A stretch of 26,593 nucleotides of DNA from positions 1 through 26,593 of IMG/VR virus record IMGVR_UViG_3300026512_000052; one strand, given 5' to 3'. Each line of letters begins with the position of its first letter. Position 1 is the first letter of the stretch. Source of the stretch: a virus. Below are positions 1 to 7,205 of the stretch, one piece after another. The notes beneath the pieces were generated by a model that worked only from the letters and a program-made list of their open reading frames with translations, was not told the origin of the DNA and did not search any database. The translations under genes and the position numbers were made by a program.

Positions 1-84
1 GTTAAGCTTAAACGAAAATTAAGACTAACGACTAACAGTTATTAAGCGTTGTTTAAGTTAATATATGGTAGGTACTAACAGTTA

Positions 85-175
85 GTTATTCACATTTTAC
101 AGTTATTTTTATGTGAATAACTATAAAATAACAGTTATATATTATTCACATACTAACTATCTAAGTGTGAATAAC
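85..175. repeat. Left array of four TTATTCACA boxes (DnaA-box-like)
   Basis: The boxes are GTTATTCACAT at 85-95 (+), its inverse at 111-121 (-), TTATTCACAT at 142-151 (+) and its inverse at 166-175 (-). Orientation alternates +,-,+,-. Start-to-start spacing, counting 11-mer positions, is 26, 30 and 24 bp. All four fit the loose DnaA-box consensus TTWTNCACA. An equivalent array with the same spacing series lies at the right end. The boxes could bind host DnaA, the element's own initiator, or the protelomerase. Confidence 0.75.
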
Positions 176-185
176 TTTTTATAAT
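167..185. repeat. 19-bp subterminal inverted repeat, left copy
   Basis: GTGAATAACTTTTTATAAT at 167-185 is matched exactly by its reverse complement at 26406-26424. In both cases it is the innermost part of the box array, followed inward by TA-rich DNA. It is part of the evidence that the two ends are related. Confidence 0.8.
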
Positions 186-418
186 TCTATATACATTAAT
201 ATAGTATTATAGTAATGTACTATAAGCTTTTATACAGTATTTTAAACAAAAGTATAATTTTATAATAGTGTGTATAATAATATAATATTTTATGTGCGAG
301 AGTTATTTTTTTTTACTATTGACATTAATCGGCATAATTTTTTACTTCGCATGATTGGTTTGTCGTTCAAATATAAGAACCATTGCACCCCATCATGCTT
401 ATAATGATATTTATCCAT

Positions 419-859
419 TTATAAATCTAAAAAGTCCTGCAATATATTTTGAGCATTAACAAGATATTTTATATTAATAGTTCCAGTCTCTGTAATAATT
501 GAACTTGTATTTATAACAAGTGGTTGGCTCTCTGTAATAGCTCCTGCATCTCTTGCTTGTTTGATACTGAACTCTGTATCGTTGTAGCCTCCAAATATGC
601 CCTGAGCTTTTAAATCTTTGGTTACATAACCTAAATGTGTGAGTTCTACTTCCAAAATGTCTTTTAAGTAGTTTATAGCCCATATTGCTACCGTTTCGTT
701 TCCATCATCATCCATGATAATAACTTCCTGCTCAGTTACACCCATATATGAGCTAAAAGAGGCTATATCTCGCCCTAAAAACTTTAATAGAGTAGTAAGA
801 GCCTCTTTATCTGTTTGAGCCGTTATAGTGAAGCTCTGTGTACTTATTTTATATGCCAT
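419..859 (-). CDS. Unknown 146-aa protein, co-regulated with the tail operon
   Basis: I do not recognise this protein. It is soluble, acidic in its central part (an IIMDDDGNE stretch), and has no signal peptide, membrane segment or Cys motif. The start is supported by GGAGG seven bases upstream of ATG. It stands alone on the minus strand between the left end and the origin. Its promoter region is strikingly similar to that of the tail operon: an A-tract, TATTGATTAATCAAC, then ACTATCACA against ACTATTACA. It is therefore probably expressed together with the tail genes. An accessory, immunity or regulatory role for the tailocin is possible, but nothing in the sequence shows which. Confidence 0.75.
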   Translation of the reverse strand: MAYKISTQSFTITAQTDKEALTTLLKFLGRDIASFSSYMGVTEQEVIIMDDDGNETVAIWAINYLKDILEVELTHLGYVTKDLKAQGIFGGYNDTEFSIKQARDAGAITESQPLVINTSSIITETGTINIKYLVNAQNILQDFLDL

Positions 860-904
860 CTAGCACCTCCATTTTTTAAGTGTGATAGTTTTGCATTTTG
901 CAGG

Positions 905-916
905 TTGATTAATCAA
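905..916. promoter_or_regulatory. Activator-site palindrome upstream of the 146-aa gene
   Basis: TTGATTAATCAA is a perfect 12-bp palindrome 45 bp upstream of the start codon at 859. Read towards the gene, the context is an A-run, then TATTGATTAATCAAC, then ACTATCACA about 14 bases later. The same arrangement precedes the tail operon at 6801-6812. It probably binds a dimeric activator near the -35 position. Confidence 0.65.
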
Positions 917-1001
917 TATCTTTTTTTTTGCTGGAGTGAAAAACAGATACAAAACTTCGACTGTTTAACAAGAACTCCTTTTCTAATAGATTTTCTTCTC
1001 T

Positions 1002-1083
1002 GAAACACCAAAAGAGCTTAGAAACACTAAAAAATATACTAGAAACACACTAGAAACACTACTGAAACACTACTGAAACACTA
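1002..1083 (+). repeat. Iteron array A: six GAAACACYA repeats
   Basis: Nine-base repeats GAAACAC(C/T/A)A or close variants start at 1002, 1021, 1042, 1053, 1064 and 1075. Spacing is 19, 21, 11, 11 and 11 bp, so the sites lie roughly on one face of the helix. A mirror-image array lies at 1235-1309. Phased iterons beside replication genes are typical of plasmid origins bound by an initiator. Confidence 0.85.
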
Positions 1084-1091
1084 CATAAAAA

Positions 1092-1125
1092 AGCTATAAA
1101 GCTCATAAAATAGGGCTTTATAGCT
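1092..1125 (-). terminator. Hairpin terminator of the early operon
   Basis: AGCTATAAAGC and GCTTTATAGCT form an 11-bp perfect stem around a 12-base loop. On the minus strand it is followed directly by a run of T, as expected for an intrinsic terminator of the leftward replication operon ending at 1323. On the plus strand ACTTTTT follows, so it may work in both directions. Confidence 0.6.
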
Positions 1126-1215
1126 ACTTTTTACAATACAATATAAAAATAATTTGAAAATGAAAAAAAATAATTTTTCAAAACGAAAATGAAAAAAATG
1201 GTTTTTGTGTTTATT

Positions 1216-1229
1216 CCCTATATATAGGG
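1216..1229. repeat. Palindrome CCCTATATATAGGG, origin copy
   Basis: A perfect 14-bp palindrome lies just before iteron array B. A near-identical copy (CCCTATATATAGG) occurs at 26353-26365 in front of the protelomerase gene. The two sites may bind one protein. Confidence 0.6.
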
Positions 1230-1234
1230 GTTTG

Positions 1235-1309
1235 TGGTGTTTCTGTTGGTGTTTCTATGGTGTTTCAGTAGTGTTTCAGTAGTGTTTCTATGTAAGTAAG
1301 TGGTGTTTC
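1235..1309 (-). repeat. Iteron array B: six inverted GAAACACYA repeats
   Basis: On the plus strand the repeats read T(G/A)GTGTTTC and start at 1235, 1247, 1258, 1269, 1280 and 1301, with spacing 12, 11, 11, 11 and 21 bp. This mirrors array A: tightly 11-bp-phased copies towards the core and a 21-bp step at the outer side. The array ends 14 bp before the helicase stop codon. Confidence 0.85.
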
Positions 1310-1322
1310 TAGCTAGAGTTAG

Positions 1323-3179
1323 CTAGAAAATTTGTTGCTCTTGTTCTATGGCAATTTTAGAAGATGAGAATATAAATGTTTTTTTGCTGAAATAAAAAGT
1401 GCTTGGCAGCTCATGTTGATTTATTGCTCTGAATCTCTCTCCGTGTTCTACTTCTATCGTTTGGATTGAGCCATCTATACTTTGATTCTCTTTCCATCTT
1501 AGTTTTATGATTGAAGCTTTTGTTAAAACGAGATTCCAAAAGTTACCAAACTTTGTATCACTTTTAAGGATGTGTTCTATATTTGTAACTTTAGAAAACC
1601 ATTTTAAGCTGGTGTTTGATATAAATCCAGCTTTAAACTCATCCATGAACATAAGTTTCATCTCTGCATTATTATAAGGGAATGGAATTTGTTTTCTAGC
1701 TTTTACCATCTCATATTCGCCCTGTATGGATACTTCTACTTCTTGCTTTATTAAAGTATCCGTTTTAGTATCTGCAATAGCTTCATCAAGTATCTCTGCA
1801 ATTGTCTCAAGGTCGTGGCTTCTGAATGCTGTTTTTAAAACTGATTGAGTCGTGCTTGTTGCATCTTGTATCGCTTTTTTAGTTTTATTTGCTATTGTAC
1901 TCATCGCTAGTTGTTTGGAGTAGTTACACATTTTTAAATGTACTAAGAACTCATCTCGTTCTTTCTCTAAAAGAGATATAAACTCAGCGATTTCATAACC
2001 CATGCCACGAGCTACTTGTAAGAGTGTTTTAGAGTTTGTTTCTATAACTGATAATCGCTCATCTGATTGATCCATTGAAATTGGTAAATCTTCATTACTT
2101 AAAAAGATACAGTTTGCATTGAAGCGAATCATGTATGGGTTTGTGTGCATAGCTCTGATTTGGATGCTTTCCTCAGATACTATGAGCTTGATTTTATTAG
2201 TGATGTCTTTCTCTTTGTTAAAATCGCCTTTGACTTCATCAAAAGTGATGAATAACTTATCTTCTAAAAAGTTATTGAAGTTATCTGTTAAGTTTGCATT
2301 TGTAGCTATAAAACAGTTGCTCTCGTGCATTGCATATTCTATAATTTTACTAGCAAAAACACCTTTACCTGTTCGCTGGATTCCTTTTAATACAATAGCT
2401 GTTTTAGTCTTTTTAGCTGTGTTTAAAATCGTACTTAACCAGTTGAGTAAAAATACTCGCTCATCTTCATACGGTGCTATATTTTCAAGTAGTGCATTGA
2501 TGATAGGGTATCTCTTTGGAAGTGTGATTGTTGTAAACTTATCTACATTTAAAACATTATCTACTTTTACATCTAAAAAACCGTTTGGAATGTAAGTGTT
2601 GAAAAACTCTCCATAAAAAGATGGTTTAAGTGGTGCAAACTCTTTTCTAAAAACTCTAAGCTCTCTTAGAATTGCTGTTCTGTTCTTAGTGTTTACATGA
2701 ATACCAGCTAACTCTTTGCTCTCTCTATCTATGTACTTATAAACTGTTGTATCTTTTAATCGGTCCGTTAAAATTCTATCGTGCTTATTTCCCTCTGTAT
2801 CAATATCTACATAACGAGATATTCTTACATACATACCTGTCATAGCATCAAAGAAAACTGTTGCTTTCCCTAATCTATCAAGTGAAGCGTTTTTCTTTGC
2901 GTATTTCACATAAGCATTCTCAATAAGATTTATTTTGTCTTTGAGTGTCATTTCTGCTTTGTTTGCTTCGTACTGTTCATTTATAAGTTGCTTCTCTTTG
3001 TAGAAATCATTTAAAAGCTTTTGTGCCTCTTCTTCGTTGTGATGTTTGTTCGACTCACGAATAAAATCAACTTGTTTAATGTAGTTTGGAATTTTGTTAT
3101 AAAAATCTGCTTCTGCTGTCAGCTGTTGTTTTGCACTCTCTTTTATAGCTTGTACTTTTGCATTTATATTTACACTCAT
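1323..3179 (-). CDS. Replicative helicase, SF3/D5-like (DUF5906-type)
   Basis: This 618-aa protein is a probable hexameric helicase of phage and plasmid replication. The ATPase core is clear: Walker A GIQRTGKG near residues 266-273, Walker B ITFDE near 311-315, and a sensor-like NCIFLSN near 356-362. The roughly 240 residues before it are helical and charged and may serve in loading or DNA binding; the C-terminal part is unassigned. Its ATG lies immediately after the primase stop codon, so the two are probably translationally coupled. Primase and helicase are joined in N15 RepA and many P4-type proteins; here they are separate genes. The gene ends next to the iteron origin, which fits a role as initiator-helicase. 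Confidence 0.85.
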   Translation of the reverse strand: MSVNINAKVQAIKESAKQQLTAEADFYNKIPNYIKQVDFIRESNKHHNEEEAQKLLNDFYKEKQLINEQYEANKAEMTLKDKINLIENAYVKYAKKNASLDRLGKATVFFDAMTGMYVRISRYVDIDTEGNKHDRILTDRLKDTTVYKYIDRESKELAGIHVNTKNRTAILRELRVFRKEFAPLKPSFYGEFFNTYIPNGFLDVKVDNVLNVDKFTTITLPKRYPIINALLENIAPYEDERVFLLNWLSTILNTAKKTKTAIVLKGIQRTGKGVFASKIIEYAMHESNCFIATNANLTDNFNNFLEDKLFITFDEVKGDFNKEKDITNKIKLIVSEESIQIRAMHTNPYMIRFNANCIFLSNEDLPISMDQSDERLSVIETNSKTLLQVARGMGYEIAEFISLLEKERDEFLVHLKMCNYSKQLAMSTIANKTKKAIQDATSTTQSVLKTAFRSHDLETIAEILDEAIADTKTDTLIKQEVEVSIQGEYEMVKARKQIPFPYNNAEMKLMFMDEFKAGFISNTSLKWFSKVTNIEHILKSDTKFGNFWNLVLTKASIIKLRWKENQSIDGSIQTIEVEHGERFRAINQHELPSTFYFSKKTFIFSSSKIAIEQEQQIF

Positions 3180-4217
3180 TTATTTACCCTCGCTTTGAAG
3201 ATAGTCCACAAAATCTTGATTGCTATCAAATTTTAAAAAGTTATCAACTTCTAGTCCAGCTTGTAGTTTGAAATTTTCGTAAGCTTTAGCTCCAGCTTTG
3301 TCGCCATCAAACATACAAATAATATTAAAACCTTTTGAGTGATAATCTCTTATATAGTTGATAAGATTGTTATTGATTTTATTAGATGAGCTTTCAAGCG
3401 TTATAAATGGTACAGAATAAAGAAGTGCATTGAGTCCGTTCTTTATTCCCTCGCCTACTATTAAGTATTTTTCACGATGGATAATAGGTTCAACTTCTTT
3501 TCTAAAAGGGTAAAGAAAATTGTCACCTCTGTTGTGTGAGTTTTTATAGATATATTTAGGATTGCTCCACTCGTTGTAATTGTCAGGCTTGTTTGGTCTG
3601 TATGCTATTAAATCAACTATTCGACCGTTATCATCTTTTATGATGATACTTGAGCATTTAAAGTGCTTATTCCATCCAACTAAAGTAGTAAACATATAAT
3701 CAAGCTTTTGTTTATAATCTGCAGGGAGTGTTTTTGCTTCAAAAAGTTTCTCTATTTCTGATGGAACTATGAAGTGAATAAGTTTACCTTGTTTTGTTTG
3801 ATACTCAATAGGTCTATGCCCACCAACAAGTTTTAATTCTTCATTTCCCCACTCTTGAAGCTTATTAAAATCAACTTTTTTCTTAGCTTTTGATTTTCGT
3901 TGCACCTGTAGCGATGGGTCGACTTTGTAAGTGTCAAGTGAACTTAACTCTTTTAGTTTTGCTATTGCAGTTTTTAGGTCGACTTTCTCCATATACATAA
4001 TAAGGTCAAGAACTGAGCCTCCTGTTATGTCTCCATTAAAGTTGCTAAAAATCTGTTTAGCTGGATTGATTACTATTGATTTATCTTCTTTATAAGAGAG
4101 ATTAGCCCCGTTTTTCTTGAGTTCTCCGTAGAGTTCTGCAACTGTTACAATGTCTAAAGATTGTTTTATTTGTTCGAGTGTAGGTTCGTTTGTATTATTT
4201 GTCATATTATTAGCCAT
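3180..4217 (-). CDS. Toprim-domain DNA primase
   Basis: A 345-aa primase-like protein that would make primers for the helicase encoded next to it. Residues 15-95 resemble a CHC2-type DnaG N-terminal domain (SLDIVTVAELYGELKKNGAN, then a GGSVLDLIMY segment) but lack the zinc-binding Cys/His set. A Toprim fold follows: the VGEG motif with Glu257 and MFDGD with Asp304/Asp306, which coordinate metal in this family. It is preceded by a small RHH gene and followed without a gap by the helicase. The upstream box TATTCGTATTATA at 4249-4261 (minus) probably supplies its promoter. Confidence 0.85.
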   Translation of the reverse strand: MANNMTNNTNEPTLEQIKQSLDIVTVAELYGELKKNGANLSYKEDKSIVINPAKQIFSNFNGDITGGSVLDLIMYMEKVDLKTAIAKLKELSSLDTYKVDPSLQVQRKSKAKKKVDFNKLQEWGNEELKLVGGHRPIEYQTKQGKLIHFIVPSEIEKLFEAKTLPADYKQKLDYMFTTLVGWNKHFKCSSIIIKDDNGRIVDLIAYRPNKPDNYNEWSNPKYIYKNSHNRGDNFLYPFRKEVEPIIHREKYLIVGEGIKNGLNALLYSVPFITLESSSNKINNNLINYIRDYHSKGFNIICMFDGDKAGAKAYENFKLQAGLEVDNFLKFDSNQDFVDYLQSEGK

Positions 4218-4248
4218 TTATTTTATTGTTTTTTTAATTTTAAATAGC

Positions 4249-4261
4249 TATAATACGAATA
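4249..4261 (-). promoter_or_regulatory. Promoter-like box TATTCGTATTATA before the primase gene
   Basis: This 13-base sequence ends 31 bases upstream of the primase ATG. An identical copy lies 22 bases upstream of the small ORF at 23332, in the same orientation to its gene. TATTAT or TATTATA fits a -10 element; the shared TATTCG in front is unusual. Confidence 0.5.
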
Positions 4262-4286
4262 ACCACAAACGGCTTATAGCTATTAA

Positions 4287-4306
4287 GGGTAAAATTACTT
4301 TTACCC
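4287..4306. terminator. Hairpin GGGTAAAA-TTAC-TTTTACCC
   Basis: A perfect 8-bp stem with a 4-base loop lies 14 bases after the stop codon of the RHH gene. The T-run on the minus strand is poor, so it is more likely a partial terminator or attenuator between the RHH gene and the replication genes. An outer inverted pair, AGCTATAA and TTATAGCT, brackets the primase promoter region. Confidence 0.5.
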
Positions 4307-4319
4307 TTTCTTACTTACT

Positions 4320-4520
4320 TCAGTCTTCTTTGTTATTCTCAATAAAATTCTCTATTAAGACTTGAATCGTTAATGATTTGTTTAATCTGTTCTTCTTACA
4401 AAACACATCAAAATCATGCAATACATCAGCACTCATAGTATGTGTAATTTTCTGCTTTTTGTACTCTACAGGAAATAAACTCATATCTCTTGGTGTTGTG
4501 TAATTTAACTTTTCATCCAT
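4320..4520 (-). CDS. Small ribbon-helix-helix-like DNA-binding protein
   Basis: This 66-aa protein is likely a CopG/Arc-type repressor. The segment KITHTMSADVLHDFDVFCKK, followed by a second helix (SLTIQVLIENFIE), matches the strand-helix-helix plan. I start it at the internal ATG (MDEKLNY), which has GGAG eight bases upstream, rather than at the ATG 33 bases earlier. A nested dyad in its promoter (4555-4593) suggests it represses itself. By position, just before primase and helicase, it could set replication or copy number. Confidence 0.65.
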   Translation of the reverse strand: MDEKLNYTTPRDMSLFPVEYKKQKITHTMSADVLHDFDVFCKKNRLNKSLTIQVLIENFIENNKED

Positions 4521-4554
4521 CTGAAAAACTCCATAAATAAATATAACCATCATA

Positions 4555-4593
4555 GTATTACAAACTTACTTAATGTAAGTTAAAAAGTAATAC
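4555..4593. promoter_or_regulatory. Nested dyad operator upstream of the RHH gene
   Basis: The outer pair is GTATTAC (4555-4561) with GTAATAC (4587-4593); the inner pair is AACTTAC (4563-4569) with GTAAGTT (4575-4581). All arms are perfect inverted repeats. The site is 35-73 bp upstream of the RHH start and probably overlaps its promoter. Confidence 0.6.
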
Positions 4594-4641
4594 AATTCGC
4601 TTACCTATTTAAAATTAAAAAAAATCCTCCCTTTTTAGATT

Positions 4642-4860
4642 TCATATTTCGCCCTCTTTTAGTTCTCCATCGATAGCTAAAGGGCTGATGATATATTCGT
4701 TTAAATTTTGCTCTTGAATGTCAATAGCTCTCTCTATAAAATTCCATGCTTTCTTATCAAAATCTTGTTTTGACATATAGAGCTTAGTTGCATATTCTCT
4801 TAGCTCTGTTTTAGTACAAGTGGAAATTTTAATAATTATAGATTGCACTTTCTTTTTCAT
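4642..4860 (-). CDS. Unknown 72-aa early protein
   Basis: I do not recognise this protein. It is a small, mostly helical, charged protein (KKKVQSIIIKIS at the N-terminus, an acidic C-terminus) with no membrane segment. Its ATG overlaps the stop codon of the Mor-like gene (ATGA), so the two are translationally coupled and likely work in the same early programme. Confidence 0.6.
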   Translation of the reverse strand: MKKKVQSIIIKISTCTKTELREYATKLYMSKQDFDKKAWNFIERAIDIQEQNLNEYIISPLAIDGELKEGEI

Positions 4861-5318
4861 ATAAAAACACCTCTGTTTTGGTTTACTATATTTTTAATGC
4901 TCTCAAGTGATAGGTTATATTTATCTGCTAGTTTTTTGTATCTGTTACCTAGATAACGGTCATATCTTATAGATGCATCTCTTTTGTATATGATAAAGTC
5001 TTTAAATTGTGGAATCTCGCTTGATACTTCTTGATATTTCTTTTTAAAAGTATCTAATGAAATTGAGTCGTTTTGTAAATCTGAAACGATAAAAGCTAAT
5101 AATTTTACTTGCTCATCTGTTAGCTTTTTAGATGGACCTCTCGAAGAGTATCTTACTTGTGAATCATAATACTCATCTCTAAATGTGTAGTAGTCTTTTG
5201 GAGTTATTTTATAAAAGCCGTCAGTCATAGTTGCTTTTAGGTGTCCTTGTCTTATGTAGTAATTTACATTTGCACGGTCAGTTCCTAAAAATGATGCTAT
5301 ATCTGCGGTTGTGTACAT
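4857..5318 (-). CDS. Two-HTH regulator with Mor-like C-terminus, candidate tail-operon activator
   Basis: This 153-aa protein has an N-terminal MerR/excisionase-like helix-turn-helix (TTADIASFLGTDRANVNYYI, residues 3-22, followed by a wing-like GFYKIT). Its C-terminus, about residues 118-147 (RYLGNRYKKLADKYNLS and onward), resembles the DNA-binding end of the Mu Mor/C activators, which bind dyads near -35 of middle and late promoters. It is the second gene of the early operon, after the Cro-like gene. That makes it a good candidate to bind TTGATTAATCAA upstream of the tail operon and the 146-aa gene. The family call is from remembered motifs only. Confidence 0.6.
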   Translation of the reverse strand: MYTTADIASFLGTDRANVNYYIRQGHLKATMTDGFYKITPKDYYTFRDEYYDSQVRYSSRGPSKKLTDEQVKLLAFIVSDLQNDSISLDTFKKKYQEVSSEIPQFKDFIIYKRDASIRYDRYLGNRYKKLADKYNLSLESIKNIVNQNRGVFI

Positions 5319-5533
5319 TATTTAGTATTCTTTATTGATTTTCTAATATCTACCCAAGCTCGTGCAGGTATGTTAAATTTATCTTCAATTTTTACAGCTT
5401 TATCAAGAGGCGGATAACTCTTAAAATTCTTATATTTTTCTGCCATATTGCGAGATACTCCAACAAGTTCAGCGAGTTCAATAGTTCGTATATTGTTAAT
5501 AGATATTAAAAAATCATTTATCTTTGTTTCCAT
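5318..5533 (-). CDS. Cro-like HTH protein
   Basis: A 71-aa protein with a single helix-turn-helix (IRTIELAELVGVSRNMAEKY, residues 16-35), diverging from the CI-type repressor gene. This is the normal position of Cro. It is the first gene of the leftward early operon; its last codons abut the start of the Mor-like gene. The operator at 5564-5582 overlaps its likely -10 (TATAAT on the minus strand, 5569-5574), so repressor binding should shut off the whole early operon. Confidence 0.75.
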   Translation of the reverse strand: METKINDFLISINNIRTIELAELVGVSRNMAEKYKNFKSYPPLDKAVKIEDKFNIPARAWVDIRKSIKNTK

Positions 5534-5665
5534 GAATAAAATCTTAACCTTATTATGCTTAATAGTTAATTATATTATGTATTCTTTGATAATGTTAATT
5601 TCTTTATGCCAATAGTTAGTATAATTATATGATACATAATTAAATTATGCAAAAAGGATTTTAAA
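5534..5665. promoter_or_regulatory. Divergent cI/cro control region with three operator-like sites
   Basis: The best site is ATACATAATTAAATTATGC at 5632-5650, with the perfect dyad CATAATT-A-AATTATG at 5635-5649. Related sites are 5564-5582 (15 of 19 match, over the cro -10) and 5619-5637 (14 of 19, over a TATAAT at 5620-5625 that probably serves cI). A direct repeat TTATGC-(C/T)-AATAGTTA links the two halves (around 5553 and 5605). The match counts were made by eye. The layout is that of a lambda-type switch, with the cI RBS AAAAAGG following. Confidence 0.7.
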
Positions 5666-6349
5666 ATGTTTAGTGAGAATCTTAAAAAATATAGAAAACT
5701 GTTTGGAATTACACAAGAGGAATTAGCAGAGAAGATAAATTCTCTTTTATTTAGCAACTATACTAAAAATAATGTTCAATCTTGGGAGAGAGGTGTAAAT
5801 CCTAAAATAGAAGTTATTAGTGCAATAGCTGAAATATTAGAAATTACAGAACAGTATCTATTTGATGATAGTGAGAATGCACTAGATTTTATTGTAAGTA
5901 GACGAATACCTGATTTAAAAGAAATTATAGAACATACAGTTAAAATACCTCTTTTTAATGGATATATAGGTGCTGGTAGCGGTGGTATAATTGATAGTTT
6001 TGATAATAAATTTATGTATGTTGATAGTCTTAATATAAATAAAAAATATTTAGATGATACAGTTTTAGCTTTAACAGTTATTGGGGATAGTATGGAACCG
6101 TATGTTTATCAAGATGATATTATTTTATTTACACCGTTAAAGCATGATAATATTAATCGTTCTGATGGAAAATATATAATTCAAACTATAAACGGTACTA
6201 TGGTTAAAAATCTTAAATTTATGTGTAGTGGGGATATTATAATCTCATCATGCAATAAAGCATATAGTGATGAGATTATAAATTCAAATGAATCGCAAGA
6301 GTTGTTAGATATACTTGGAATAGTAGTTGGTAGAATTTTAAAAAGTTAA
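5666..6349 (+). CDS. CI/LexA-type phage repressor (HTH plus S24 peptidase)
   Basis: A 227-aa repressor. The N-terminal helix-turn-helix is at residues 4-62 (FGITQEELAEKI, then NVQSWERGVNPKIEVI). The C-terminal S24 domain carries a likely Ala103-Gly104 self-cleavage site (GAGSGG), nucleophile Ser142 in GDSMEPYVYQDD, and Lys181 in GTMVKNLKF. Such repressors are cleaved with RecA help after DNA damage, so the element is probably induced by the SOS response. It should bind the operators at 5564-5650 and the copy at the methylase promoter. The start is set by AAAAAGG nine bases upstream. Confidence 0.9.
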   Translation: MFSENLKKYRKLFGITQEELAEKINSLLFSNYTKNNVQSWERGVNPKIEVISAIAEILEITEQYLFDDSENALDFIVSRRIPDLKEIIEHTVKIPLFNGYIGAGSGGIIDSFDNKFMYVDSLNINKKYLDDTVLALTVIGDSMEPYVYQDDIILFTPLKHDNINRSDGKYIIQTINGTMVKNLKFMCSGDIIISSCNKAYSDEIINSNESQELLDILGIVVGRILKS

Positions 6350-6741
6350 TTAAAACTTATTGAATAACTCCAATTAACACCATCTGTAACCTCTCCTGAT
6401 CCTTTGTAAGCTATGTTACATTGATAATTCTTTTTTAGTTTAGCACCGTATTTATTTTGTGTGATAACCGTTGATTTAATTATATATTCATTTATGCCTG
6501 TTTCATTTATAGTTCGTTCTCCCCATGGAAATTCTGCCTTATAAGGTTTTAGTTCTTTCTCTACGAGTATTTTACAAAAAGTGTATGCTTCGTTAGATAA
6601 GTCTTTTTTTTCAACTGTTTTAATTTCTTCTTTTTTAACTTCTTTATTACTCTCTTTTTGTGGTGGATTTGGTAGAAACATACCAATAACTGTGAGTATT
6701 ACAAAGCCTATAATTAACTTTTTTTTTGTCTCTTTTTTCAT
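6346..6741 (-). CDS. Unknown membrane-anchored protein
   Basis: I do not recognise this 131-aa protein. It has a short basic N-terminus, one membrane segment (LIIGFVILTVIGMFLPNPP, residues 9-27), a charged Lys/Glu linker and a C-terminal domain of about 85 residues, with Cys56 and Cys108 possibly forming a disulfide outside the cytoplasm. It lies tail-to-tail with the repressor, with stop codons overlapping, a typical place for a gene expressed in the repressed state. It could alter the host surface or protect against the element's own particles; this is a guess from position. Confidence 0.65.
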   Translation of the reverse strand: MKKETKKKLIIGFVILTVIGMFLPNPPQKESNKEVKKEEIKTVEKKDLSNEAYTFCKILVEKELKPYKAEFPWGERTINETGINEYIIKSTVITQNKYGAKLKKNYQCNIAYKGSGEVTDGVNWSYSISFN

Positions 6742-6800
6742 GCAAAACCCTTTTTTAAAATTAACAAAATTATATCCTAAAAATTTAAAAAAAATAGGTA

Positions 6801-6812
6801 TTGATTAATCAA
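6801..6812. promoter_or_regulatory. Activator-site palindrome and promoter of the tail operon
   Basis: TTGATTAATCAA lies 50 bp upstream of the first operon gene. The context is an A-run, then GGTATTGATTAATCAAC, then ACTATTACATTAAT about 12 bases on, which probably holds the -10. The same module, in the same orientation to its gene, precedes the 146-aa gene (905-916). No CI-type operator is seen here, so control by the repressor is likely indirect, through the activator. Confidence 0.65.
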
Positions 6813-6862
6813 CTGCCTAAATGGAACTATTACATTAATGAAAAACAGATTAAGGATTTTTA

Positions 6863-7204
6863 GTGCCAGATAAGGTTTTAATTAATGTAGCGAATGCCTA
6901 TTTTCAATATGGGGTTTTAGGAATAAGCGTTGTTGTTTTATTACTTGTAAGTGCTGGATTATTATTATCAATTTTAAAAGATAAACAAACACATAAACAG
7001 TTTGCTGATGCAATTAGCAGCACGGCTCAAAATCAAAAAGAATTTACTATTATTTATCAAGAGTCACAAAAACAGCATAAAGAGGTTTTAAATGTGCTTA
7101 ATGAGACTTTGGACATTGAGCGAGAAAATACTAAGACTTGTTACATAGGTGTAGCAAGTAAACTCGACAAACTTCATTATATTTTAGAAAAACAAGGCAA
7201 ATAA
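6863..7204 (+). CDS. Holin-like single-span membrane protein
   Basis: A 113-aa protein with one N-terminal membrane segment (about residues 15-37, VLGISVVVLLLVSAGLLLSI) and a long charged, coiled-coil-like tail. This is the plan of BhlA/UviB-type holins. The start is GTG, with AAGGA six bases before it. It is first in the operon, just as a holin gene precedes the tail genes in Pseudomonas R-pyocin clusters. It would let the endolysin encoded at the far end of the operon reach the cell wall. A structural or spanin-like role cannot be excluded. Confidence 0.55.
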   Translation: MPDKVLINVANAYFQYGVLGISVVVLLLVSAGLLLSILKDKQTHKQFADAISSTAQNQKEFTIIYQESQKQHKEVLNVLNETLDIERENTKTCYIGVASKLDKLHYILEKQGK

Positions 7205-7205
7205 G

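Larger units (their letters stand above)
1..418. other. Left subterminal non-coding region
   Basis: This is a very AT-rich stretch with no credible gene. It holds three exact copies of the 9-mer TAACAGTTA (33-41, 76-84, 129-137), four TTATTCACA-type boxes between 85 and 175, and then TATA-rich DNA to about 290. The motif family recurs at the right end. A 20-codon hydrophobic reading frame at 292-354 has no ribosome binding site and is not called. The region is likely the left telomere-proximal control or replication region. Confidence 0.7.
1084..1234. other. AT-rich core between inverted iteron arrays, probable origin of replication
   Basis: The interval between the two arrays is about 80% AT, with runs such as AAAATGAAAAAAAATAAT around 1155-1200. 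It contains a strong hairpin (1092-1125) and the palindrome CCCTATATATAGGG (1216-1229). It lies just beyond the 3' end of the helicase gene. Two opposed initiator arrays around an easily melted core suggest a bidirectional theta origin. The initiator is not identified; the helicase or primase upstream is the best candidate. Confidence 0.7.

Noticed and set aside
292-354. 20-codon hydrophobic reading frame (MCESYFFLLLTLIGIIFYFA) near the left end
   Set aside because: It has no Shine-Dalgarno sequence and lies in highly AT-rich DNA where such frames arise by chance.
2119-2595. 158-codon frame opposite the helicase gene
   Set aside because: It is an antisense shadow of the helicase coding region, with no RBS and no recognisable domain.
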